Below are positions 1 through 5,154 of a DNA stretch of 5,376 bases, piece after piece. The position numbers and the translations under genes were made by a program. Positions within the stretch are counted from its first letter, which is position 1. Every line of letters starts with the position of its first letter. Below the pieces are notes generated by a model. It was given only the letters and a program-made list of their open reading frames with translations. It did not search any database and had not been told where the DNA came from. This stretch comes from Alphaproteobacteria bacterium (lineage in GTDB: Bacteria; Pseudomonadota; Alphaproteobacteria; Rhodobacterales; Rhodobacteraceae), in assembly GCA_003695135.1 (NCBI GenBank), contig RFIR01000291.1, positions 1 through 5,376 on the forward strand. Direction: 5' to 3'.

Positions 1-489
1 GCCGGGTAAGGGGTGCGCCGACATCACCTTCATTCCCGTGAAGCGCGGCTTCCTGTATCTGGTGGCGATCATGGGCTGGCGACGCGCAAGGTGCTGAGCC
101 GGCGTCTGCCGAACACGATGCACGCAGACTTCTGCGTTGAAGCCCTGAAGGAGGCCATCGGCAAGTTCAGCCCGCCCGAGATCTTGAACACAGATCAAGG
201 ATCGCAGTTCACCGGGGCAGCCTGGATCCGCACCCTGACCCAAGCGGGCGTGCGCATCTCCATGGATGGCCGGGGCCGCTGCATGGACAACATCTTCATC
301 GAACGGCTGGGGCGATCCCTGAAGCAGGAGGCGATCATTCTCGAAGAGCTCAACGACAGCTTCCAGGCGCACCGCATCATCCGCAACTGGATGACCTTCC
401 ACAACACCGACCGGCCCCTTTCTTCCCTTGAGCGACAAACGCCAAGGGAGGCACACTGGCACGGTCGAGATCAGAAACTGGCGGCATGA
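1..489 (+). pseudogene. IS3-family transposase OrfB, C-terminal part, frameshifted
   Basis: This encodes the catalytic core of a DDE transposase, which in IS3 elements cuts and joins the insertion-sequence ends. Reading starts in one frame (codons from 2 or 14) with Cys-Ala-Asp-Ile-Thr, where the Asp codon at 20-22 is the first catalytic residue. It continues through Gly-Phe-Leu-Tyr-Leu-Val-Ala-Ile-Met-Gly-Trp to 79 and then hits TGA at 95-97. From 82 the family sequence resumes in the next frame (Ala-Thr-Arg-Lys-Val-Leu) and runs to TGA at 487-489. One missing G after the Trp codon (77-79) explains the shift. The second Asp (193-195, in Asn-Thr-Asp-Gln-Gly-Ser) and the Glu (301-303, in Ile-Glu-Arg-Leu) are separated by 35 residues, as in the DD(35)E signature. 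The usual Trp after Ile-Glu-Arg-Leu is Gly here, another sign of decay. The GTG at 13 gives an apparent intact ORF, but its first 20 or so residues are out of frame with the family. Confidence 0.85.
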
Positions 490-545
490 CCCGAAGGGCC
501 ACGAAGTGAAACCTGAACCGGATACACCTTGGATCAGCCGCTGAG

Positions 546-572
546 CTGTCCCAAAAAACCGGGACCGCTTCA
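546..572 (-). repeat. candidate right terminal inverted repeat of the IS3-family element
   Basis: Read on the minus strand this begins TGAAGCGGTCCCGG followed by a T-run and GGGACAG. It starts with the TG dinucleotide typical of IS3-family ends and lies 57 nt past the transposase stop, a usual distance. The partner at the left end is outside the window, so the repeat cannot be confirmed by pairing. The sequence from 573 (CCCT...) would then be host DNA, with a 3-4 bp target duplication expected. Confidence 0.5.
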
Positions 573-660
573 CCCTATCAACATCTTTGATCGCTTTTTC
601 GCCAGAGCCTATGGCCTGTCTCAGAGTAGGCCGACAAGCAGGCTTCCCGGGCGACCCTGC

Positions 661-1050
661 TCAACCAGCCCAGACGGAGCCGACGAGATAGAGCGACCCG
701 ACAGTTCCCAGTACGAAAGCCGGAACCCGAATAAAGGGCAAACCGCTGTAATAGAGCGGGACAAAGGCGGCGCGACCCAGCACAATCAGCAGCGCCACCA
801 GCGCGCCGCCCGGGATTGCCACATCCGATTGCATTGCCAGCACCAGCGCCGGCACGATATAGGCGACCGATTCCGCCTGGTTCTGAAAGGTCCGTGCCAC
901 CCGCAAGGCAAAGCCCGATTTCTCGATTGTCGGGCGGTTCGATGAAAACCCGAAGGCGAATCCCTGGGTCGCATATGTGACCATGATTTCCATTCCGAGC
1001 GTGGCAATCGTGATCAGGACAAAGGCGGCAAGCGCGCTTTCGTAACCCAT
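661..1050 (-). CDS. MAPEG-family integral membrane protein
   Basis: This is a 129-residue protein of the MAPEG superfamily, whose eukaryotic members are glutathione- or lipid-handling membrane enzymes (microsomal glutathione transferase, leukotriene C4 synthase). Most bacterial members have no known substrate. The length fits the family (about 120-160 aa). Four hydrophobic segments are visible at about residues 5-28, 62-78, 82-101 and 106-126. The charged stretch between the first two carries the family-type pattern Arg50, Arg53, Asn57, Glu60, and Arg93, Tyr100, Tyr101 and Arg108 sit around helices 3 and 4. The ATG at 1048-1050 follows a good ribosome-binding site. The gene diverges from a TetR-type regulator across 142 bp holding a dyad operator, so it is probably induced by whatever ligand that regulator senses. 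Its stop lies about 90 bp from the insertion-sequence end. Substrate and glutathione dependence cannot be read from the sequence. Confidence 0.82.
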   Translation of the reverse strand: MGYESALAAFVLITIATLGMEIMVTYATQGFAFGFSSNRPTIEKSGFALRVARTFQNQAESVAYIVPALVLAMQSDVAIPGGALVALLIVLGRAAFVPLYYSGLPFIRVPAFVLGTVGSLYLVGSVWAG

Positions 1051-1057
1051 GTCGGCG

Positions 1058-1064
1058 TCTCCTT
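1058..1064 (-). promoter_or_regulatory. ribosome-binding site of the MAPEG gene
   Basis: On the minus strand this reads AAGGAGA, a near-consensus Shine-Dalgarno, 7 nt before the ATG at 1050. It supports that start over the longer open frames on this strand. Confidence 0.75.
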
Positions 1065-1129
1065 CGGCGTCGTTTCGTGGCTGCCGTTCGCCCGCCAGAG
1101 CTTGCGACCGGCACCAAATGGTGTAAACA

Positions 1130-1165
1130 ATCCATCTGGCTAGATAAATATCTAGTCGATTGGAT
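1130..1165. promoter_or_regulatory. dyad-symmetric operator, probable TetR-family binding site
   Basis: The core is CTAGATA (1140-1146), AA, TATCTAG (1149-1155), a perfect 7-bp inverted repeat with a 2-bp centre. Around the same axis a second pair of arms matches perfectly, ATCCA (1130-1134) with TGGAT (1161-1165). The total span is 36 bp. It lies between the divergent MAPEG and TetR genes and covers the -10 of the inferred MAPEG promoter. Position, size and symmetry fit a site for one or two TetR-family dimers. The AT-rich core stands out from the GC-rich surroundings. Binding by the adjacent regulator is inferred. Confidence 0.65.
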
Positions 1166-1175
1166 CGAAAGTCAA
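1147..1175 (-). promoter_or_regulatory. predicted sigma70-like promoter of the MAPEG gene
   Basis: On the minus strand, TTGACT (1175-1170, five of six to TTGACA) is followed by a 17-bp spacer and GATATT (1152-1147, four of six to TATAAT). Transcription would start near 1140, leaving a leader of about 90 nt before the ATG at 1050. The -10 lies inside the core of the dyad operator, so repressor binding there would block RNA polymerase. This is a prediction from consensus matching. Confidence 0.5.
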
Positions 1176-1192
1176 TCCCGAGTTTTGCGACG

Positions 1193-1813
1193 ATGCCACG
1201 ACCGAGAAAAACCGATCCTGGACAGGCACTTACCGCAGCAGTGCTGTTGTTCTGGCGCGAGGGGTATCACGGCGTCGGAACCCGTCAGATCGAGACCGAA
1301 ACAGGTGTCACCCGGTTTACGCTGCAGACCTCGTATGGAGGGAAAATGCAGCTGTTTCTGAGGGCGCTTGACTTCTATCTGGACAGGTTCGAGGCGACGC
1401 TTGCGCCGACGATGACCGATGGCCGGCTCGAGACCCTGGCGCGATGGTTCGAGACCAGGACGCCGCCCAAAGACCTTGCTCCGGGCGCACCGTTCGGTTG
1501 CCTGATGGTCAACAGCATTTGCGAGTTCGACGGCACCGATGACGGGGTCTCGGCCCGGGCAAAGCGATTCTTTGCCATATTGCGACAGGGATTCGCCGCG
1601 GCGCTGACGGCCATTGATCGCAACGGCGAACTGGCGCCGGGGCTGGATATCGAGACGCGCAGCCAGCTGCTGACGGCCTGCGCGGTCTCGATGAACATCG
1701 CCATGCGGGCCGGAAACGCCGAAGGCGATCCGGCCGCCATCGCCCGGGCGGGCGCGAGCATGGTCCGCTCGTGGGCGCCGGTAGAGGGCGGCGCGGAGTC
1801 CCCGGGCCGGTGA
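1193..1813 (+). CDS. TetR/AcrR-family transcriptional regulator
   Basis: This is a 206-residue one-component repressor-type protein: an N-terminal helix-turn-helix binds DNA as a dimer and a C-terminal helical domain binds an unknown ligand. The length is typical (190-220 aa). The TetR-type HTH spans about residues 12-58, with Gly28 to Gly38 (Thr30, Ile33, Thr37, Gly38, Val39) forming the conserved part of the helix-turn-helix. The recognition helix (about 39-48) has Leu-Gln-Thr-Ser-Tyr-Gly-Gly-Lys where the family more often has Leu-Tyr-x-His-Phe-Gly-Ser-Lys, so its specificity may be unusual. The C-terminal domain includes Pro-Phe-Gly-Cys-Leu-Met-Val-Asn (100-107), a form common in AcrR-like proteins. 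I chose the ATG at 1193 (Met-Pro-Arg-Pro-Arg-Lys). A TTG at 1160 in the same frame would add 11 residues but lies in the operator. No strong Shine-Dalgarno is seen, only GAG at 1180-1182. It probably regulates the divergent MAPEG gene and itself. Confidence 0.85.
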   Translation: MPRPRKTDPGQALTAAVLLFWREGYHGVGTRQIETETGVTRFTLQTSYGGKMQLFLRALDFYLDRFEATLAPTMTDGRLETLARWFETRTPPKDLAPGAPFGCLMVNSICEFDGTDDGVSARAKRFFAILRQGFAAALTAIDRNGELAPGLDIETRSQLLTACAVSMNIAMRAGNAEGDPAAIARAGASMVRSWAPVEGGAESPGR

Positions 1814-1816
1814 GGC

Positions 1817-1828
1817 GCGTTGCAACGC
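1817..1828. repeat. 12-bp perfect palindrome after the TetR stop
   Basis: GCGTTGCAACGC is a perfect inverted repeat with no spacer, starting 3 bp after the TGA of the TetR gene. It has no T-run, so it is not a standard intrinsic terminator. It could be a protein-binding site or chance. Confidence 0.4.
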
Positions 1829-1855
1829 AGCGGTCGGCCCGTGATGTCGCCCTCC

Positions 1856-1873
1856 TCTCTCTGCGGGGAGAGA
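1856..1873. repeat. small hairpin, possible weak terminator or leader structure
   Basis: TCTCTC (1856-1861) and GAGAGA (1868-1873) pair around the 6-nt loop TGCGGG. No T-run follows on the plus strand. It sits 42 nt after the TetR stop, where a terminator would be expected, but the support is weak. Confidence 0.3.
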
Positions 1874-2207
1874 ACGCGATTTCAGGACCCCGCCCGTCTT
1901 GAGGACTGCGTGAGACCGGCTGTTCCCTCCCGGTTGAACACTCGGGACCTGATATCGCGGCGGAGGCGGGCCGAATGGGTTTGCACCGACGCGCCGAGAC
2001 CGCCGAGGCTGGCCGAGCACACCGATGAAGACATCGACGACATCGTCTGGATCAGGAACGCAACACCGTGCAGGTGCCCTGGATCCCCGGCACCTATCGA
2101 GGCCTTCGCTCAACAGCCCGGTATCGCACCCGATATGCGAATCCAGCGTCCATCGGCCCGCTTTCCAATCGCACCGGGGCGGGATAAACCGGCCTCCGGG
2201 TTTCACT

Positions 2208-2212
2208 GGAGG
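2208..2212 (+). promoter_or_regulatory. ribosome-binding site deciding the hisC start
   Basis: GGAGG, within a run of Gs, lies 7 nt before the ATG at 2220. It fixes the start there. The frame stays open upstream to an ATG at 2025, but that 65-residue extension has no family similarity and no ribosome-binding site. Confidence 0.8.
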
Positions 2213-2219
2213 GGGCGGG

Positions 2220-3317
2220 ATGTCCGCACTGCACGCCATTCGCCCGCTGCCGGGCATTCTGGAGATCGAGCCCTACAAGGGCGGCGACAGCCGCATCGAG
2301 GGCGCCAACGAGATCGTCAAGCTGTCCTCCAACGAGAACCCCTACGGCCCCTCCGAGCGCGCGATCGCGGCCTATCGCGAGGCGGCGACGATGCTGGCGC
2401 TCTATCCCGACGGCAGCCATGAGGGCCTGCGCCGGGCCATTGCCGAGGTCAACCGGCTCGGCGCCGACAACATCGTCTGCGGCGCGGGGTCCGACGAGCT
2501 GATCGCCCTGCTCTGCCGCAGCTATGCCGGTCCGGGCTGCGAGGTGATCCATACCGAACACGGTTTCGCGATGTACCGCATCGCGGCGCTGGCCGCCGGG
2601 GCGCGGCCGGTCGAGGTGGCCGAGCGCGAGCGGGTCACCGATGTCGATGCGATCCTTGCCGCCTGCACCGAGCGCACAAGGCTGGTCTTCATCGCCAATC
2701 CCAACAACCCCACGGGCACCATGATCGGTCCCGAGGAGGTGGAGCGGCTGGCGGCGGGTCTGCCGGAGCGGGCGCTGCTGGTGCTCGACGGCGCCTATGC
2801 CGAATATGTCCGCACGCCCGGTTACGATGCCGGCGCGGCGCTGGTCGAGGCGCGGGGCAACGTGGTGATGACGCGCACCTTCTCCAAGATCTACGGGCTG
2901 GCGGCGCTGCGCGTGGGCTGGGCCTATGCGCCCGACCATGTGGTGGCGGTGCTCAACCGGGTGCGCGGGCCGTTCAACGTCTCGCTGCCCGCGCTCGGCG
3001 CGGCGCAGGCGGCGGTGGGCGATGTGGACTATACCGAGCACTGCGCGGTGCTCAACGAGGTCTGGCGCGACTGGCTGGCCAAGGAGCTGGCCGCGGCCGG
3101 GGTGCCGTCCGATCCCTCGCACGGCAATTTCATCCTCGCCCGCTTCGCCGATGCGCGCATGGCCGAGGCCTGCGACGCGGCGCTGCGCGCCCGCGGGCTG
3201 ATCGTGCGCGGCATGGCCTCCTACAAACTGCCCGACTGCCTGCGCATCACGGTGGGCGACGAGACGGCCTGCCGCCGGGTCGCCGAGACCGTGCAGGCCT
3301 TCATGAGCACGCAATGA
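2220..3317 (+). CDS. hisC: histidinol-phosphate aminotransferase (HisC family), possible dual aromatic aminotransferase
   Basis: This is a 365-residue PLP enzyme of the fold-type I aminotransferases, of usual HisC length. In histidine synthesis it interconverts L-histidinol phosphate plus 2-oxoglutarate and imidazole acetol phosphate plus glutamate, in the cytoplasm. Visible landmarks are Asn-Glu-Asn-Pro (38-41) in the substrate-binding region, Asn-Pro-Asn-Asn-Pro-Thr-Gly (160-166), Asp190 and Tyr193 in Leu-Asp-Gly-Ala-Tyr that contact the cofactor, the Schiff-base Lys223 in Thr-Phe-Ser-Lys-Ile-Tyr-Gly, Arg231 for the PLP phosphate, and Arg342 in Leu-Arg-Ile-Thr-Val-Gly for the substrate carboxylate. 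The next gene is tyrC, overlapping by 4 nt. HisC homologues beside tyrC, as the hisH-tyrC pair of Zymomonas mobilis, can also transaminate 4-hydroxyphenylpyruvate and phenylpyruvate, so this copy may mainly serve tyrosine and phenylalanine synthesis. No other his gene is in the window. The family is certain; the main substrate is inferred. Confidence 0.93.
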   Translation: MSALHAIRPLPGILEIEPYKGGDSRIEGANEIVKLSSNENPYGPSERAIAAYREAATMLALYPDGSHEGLRRAIAEVNRLGADNIVCGAGSDELIALLCRSYAGPGCEVIHTEHGFAMYRIAALAAGARPVEVAERERVTDVDAILAACTERTRLVFIANPNNPTGTMIGPEEVERLAAGLPERALLVLDGAYAEYVRTPGYDAGAALVEARGNVVMTRTFSKIYGLAALRVGWAYAPDHVVAVLNRVRGPFNVSLPALGAAQAAVGDVDYTEHCAVLNEVWRDWLAKELAAAGVPSDPSHGNFILARFADARMAEACDAALRARGLIVRGMASYKLPDCLRITVGDETACRRVAETVQAFMSTQ

Positions 3318-4237
3318 GCGAGGATTTTTCCCATGTCGCGCTGATCGGGCTCGGACTTATCGCCTCCTCGATCAGCCTTGCGCTGCGCCGGCGCGGCTAT
3401 GCCGGCCGGATCACCGGCACCGCGCGCTCGGCGGAAACGCGGGCGCGGGCGGCCGAGCTGGGGCTGTGCGAGGTCACCGAGACGGCGGGCGAGGCGGTGC
3501 GCGGCGCCGATCTCGTCATCCTCTGCGTGCCGGTCGGCGCCATGGCCGGGGTCGCCGGGGAGATCGCGCCCCATCTGGCACCGGGGGCGCTGGTTTCCGA
3601 TGTCGGCTCGGTCAAGCAGGCGGTGATCGAGGCGGTCACGCCACGCCTGCCCGATCACGCCCATTTCGTTCCCGCCCATCCGCTGGCCGGCACCGAGCAT
3701 TCGGGGCCGGATGCGGGGCTGGCCGATCTGTTCGACAACCGCTGGTGCCTGCTCACCCCGCTGCCGGGCACCCCGCCGGCGGTGATCGCTCGGCTGGAGG
3801 CATTCTGGCAAAGCCTCGGCGCGCTTACCCAGCACATGACCGCCGGGCACCACGACCTGGTGCTGGCGGTGACCAGCCATGTGCCGCATGTCATCGCCTA
3901 TACCATGTGCGGCGTGGCCGATGACATGAGCCGGGTGACCAATTCGGAAGTGGTGCAGTTCTCGGCCGCGGGCTTTCGCGACTTCACCCGCATCGCGGCC
4001 TCTGACCCGGTGATGTGGCGCGACGTGTTCCTCAACAACAGGGAGGCCACCATCGAGATCCTCGGCCGGTTCGTGGAGGAGCTGATGGCGCTGCAGCGGG
4101 CGATCCGCACCGGCGACGGGCCGCATCTTCTGGAGTATTTCACCCGCACCCGCGCCATCCGCCGCTCGATCATCGAGGCCGGTCAGGATATCGGCGCGCC
4201 CGATTTCGGCCGGCATGTGCATGGGCAGGCGGAATGA
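3314..4237 (+). CDS. tyrC: prephenate/arogenate dehydrogenase (TyrA/TyrC type)
   Basis: This is a 307-residue NAD(P)-dependent oxidative decarboxylase that turns prephenate into 4-hydroxyphenylpyruvate, or arogenate into tyrosine. It is single-domain in function, with no chorismate mutase fusion and no ACT domain. The N-terminal Rossmann motif is Gly-Leu-Gly-Leu-Ile-Ala (12-17). Catalytic-region motifs of the TyrA family are Gly-Ser-Val-Lys (98-101), His122 in His-Pro-Leu-Ala-Gly-Thr-Glu, His189 in Thr-Ser-His-Val-Pro-His, and Arg226 with Trp235 in the Arg-Ile-Ala-Ala-Ser-Asp-Pro-x-x-Trp block. The C-terminal half is the helical dimerisation domain. The start overlaps the hisC stop as ATGA (3314-3317) and lacks a clear Shine-Dalgarno, so translation is probably coupled. 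Lack of an ACT domain suggests no classic allosteric tyrosine site there, though active-site feedback remains possible. Whether prephenate, arogenate or both are used cannot be told from the sequence. The symbol follows the Zymomonas usage; tyrA would also fit. Confidence 0.92.
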   Translation: MSEDFSHVALIGLGLIASSISLALRRRGYAGRITGTARSAETRARAAELGLCEVTETAGEAVRGADLVILCVPVGAMAGVAGEIAPHLAPGALVSDVGSVKQAVIEAVTPRLPDHAHFVPAHPLAGTEHSGPDAGLADLFDNRWCLLTPLPGTPPAVIARLEAFWQSLGALTQHMTAGHHDLVLAVTSHVPHVIAYTMCGVADDMSRVTNSEVVQFSAAGFRDFTRIAASDPVMWRDVFLNNREATIEILGRFVEELMALQRAIRTGDGPHLLEYFTRTRAIRRSIIEAGQDIGAPDFGRHVHGQAE

Positions 4238-5154
4238 GGTGCGCCTGCGCCGGGGGGCTGGCGATCCTGCTGGGGCTTGCCGGCACGGCGGCGGCCCAGC
4301 CCGTGGCCCGGCCCGAGCCGCAGACGCGCATTGACCGCCTGTCCGCGTCACGCCCACCCCCCGCACCGCGGCGGCTGCGGCCCGACCGCCGCGCACCAAC
4401 GGATGCAGCCCCGCTGGCGAGCACGGCGCCGAGACGGGCGCCGAACCGGCAGCACCCGCCGGAAACCAGGGCACCTGCGGCAGTGGTCGAGCCCGAGCCG
4501 GAGCGCATCCGGCCCGCACTCCCCGCCCGCGCACCGATCGTCAGCGCGCGCCCCCGGCCGCGGATCGCGGTTGCCCGCCGTCCCGCCATGCCCGCCCCTC
4601 GGAACCGGACGGTTACGGCCCGTCCGCGCGAGGGCGGGCTGTGCGGGGATGCCAGGCTGCGCGGCCAGAGGATCCCGCCCGTCACCAGCGCCAATCCCCA
4701 ATGCGGCATCGCCAGACCGGTGCGCGTCTTCTCGGTGGCCGGCGTGCGGCTGACCCGGCCGGCAACGGTCAACTGCCGTCTGGCGCGGCGGCTGGCGGAC
4801 TGGGTGGAAGGCGCGGTCATCCCCGCCACGGCACGGCTGGGGGCAGGGCTCGACCGGATCGACGTCATCGCCTCCTATTCCTGCCGCACCCGCAACGGGC
4901 GCCGCGGCGCGAGGATTTCCGAACATGCGCGCGGCAACGCCATCGACATCGCCGGCTTTCTTCTGTCCGACGGCCGCAAGATCACGGTGCTGGCAGGCTG
5001 GCGGAGGTCTCCCTATTCGGCCTTTCTGAAGTCGCTGCACCGGCGGGCCTGTACCGTCTTCGGCACGGTGTTGGGCCCGGATTCGGACCGCCATCACCGC
5101 AACCACTTCCATCTCGACGCCGCCAGCTATCGCAGCGGCAGCTATTGCCGCTGA
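4234..5154 (+). CDS. secreted extensin-like C-terminal domain protein, LAS-peptidase-like
   Basis: This is a 306-residue protein. Residues 1-22 form a Sec signal peptide (hydrophobic Leu/Ala stretch, likely cleavage after Ala-Ala-Ala), so it should act in the periplasm. Residues 23-133 are a low-complexity Pro/Arg/Ala linker. Residues 134-306 are an extensin-like C-terminal domain, with Cys137 to Cys157, a central Asn-Cys (180-181), Tyr-Ser-Cys-Arg (215-218), Ser-Glu-His-Ala-Arg-Gly-Asn-Ala-Ile-Asp-Ile (229-239) and His-Phe-His-Leu-Asp (291-295). The His231, Asp238 and His293 arrangement matches the zinc-site pattern of LAS peptidases such as MepA and the D-Ala-D-Ala carboxypeptidases (Ser-x-His-x-x-Gly-x-Ala-x-Asp, then His-x-His). 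This suggests peptidoglycan binding or cleavage. Six cysteines in the domain (137, 157, 181, 217, 273, 305) could form three disulfides. The start overlaps the tyrC stop as ATGA (4234-4237), so it is co-translated with the tyrosine genes. Family membership is well supported; enzymatic activity is inferred. Confidence 0.86.
   Translation: MRCACAGGLAILLGLAGTAAAQPVARPEPQTRIDRLSASRPPPAPRRLRPDRRAPTDAAPLASTAPRRAPNRQHPPETRAPAAVVEPEPERIRPALPARAPIVSARPRPRIAVARRPAMPAPRNRTVTARPREGGLCGDARLRGQRIPPVTSANPQCGIARPVRVFSVAGVRLTRPATVNCRLARRLADWVEGAVIPATARLGAGLDRIDVIASYSCRTRNGRRGARISEHARGNAIDIAGFLLSDGRKITVLAGWRRSPYSAFLKSLHRRACTVFGTVLGPDSDRHHRNHFHLDAASYRSGSYCR

Larger units (their letters stand above)
1..572 (+). 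mobile_element. 3' part of an IS3-family insertion sequence, left side outside the window
   Basis: This stretch comprises the remnant of an IS3-type transposase (OrfB, DDE integrase fold), a short 3' untranslated part, and a candidate terminal inverted repeat ending in CA at 572. The transposase reads into the right end, which is the normal IS3 arrangement. The left end, OrfA and the N-terminal half of OrfB are not in the window. The frameshift in the transposase suggests a decayed copy that could move only if complemented in trans. Assignment to the IS3 family is firm from the protein motifs; the subgroup is not determined and the exact right boundary is inferred. Confidence 0.8.
1814..2219. 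other. intergenic region between the TetR gene and hisC, no convincing gene
   Basis: These 406 bp hold no frame with a recognisable product or a ribosome-binding site. Long open frames on both strands are present, but they are what GC-rich DNA gives by chance. Seen here are a 12-bp palindrome at 1817-1828, a small hairpin at 1856-1873 and the hisC Shine-Dalgarno at the right end. The hisC operon promoter must lie here unless transcription comes from the TetR gene, but I could not pick a convincing -35/-10 pair. One frame has a short stretch (Pro-Pro-Arg-Leu-Ala-Glu-His-Thr-Asp-Glu, about 2000-2030) that loosely resembles the C-terminus of CaiB/BaiF-type CoA-transferases. That is too little to call a gene remnant. 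Confidence 0.6.

Noticed and set aside
613..632. Possible terminator hairpin for the MAPEG gene (GGCCT/AGGCC)
   Set aside because: The stem is only 5 bp with a 10-nt loop and there is no T-run in the direction of transcription.
529..945. Plus-strand open frame opposite the MAPEG gene
   Set aside because: It is antisense to a gene with clear transmembrane and MAPEG motifs, and its product is Arg/Gln/His-rich without domain similarity.
1980..2050. Remnant of a CaiB/BaiF-type CoA-transferase C-terminus
   Set aside because: Only about ten residues resemble the family end motif, with no matching sequence on either side; this is within chance.
2025..2219. In-frame upstream extension of hisC from an ATG at 2025, as a longer protein or leader peptide
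   Set aside because: The extra 65 residues do not resemble HisC, there is no ribosome-binding site at 2025, and a strong GGAGG precedes the ATG at 2220. There is no His or Tyr run as in attenuator leader peptides.
1172..2257. Long minus-strand open frame opposite the TetR gene and the leader
   Set aside because: It overlaps the TetR coding region and the operator, has no recognisable domain, and shows the Arg/Pro-rich composition of a shadow frame.
3221..4534. Long minus-strand open frame opposite tyrC and the extensin gene
   Set aside because: It is a low-complexity Arg/Gly/Ala-rich product of the kind expected opposite GC-rich genes, while the plus strand carries clear family motifs throughout.
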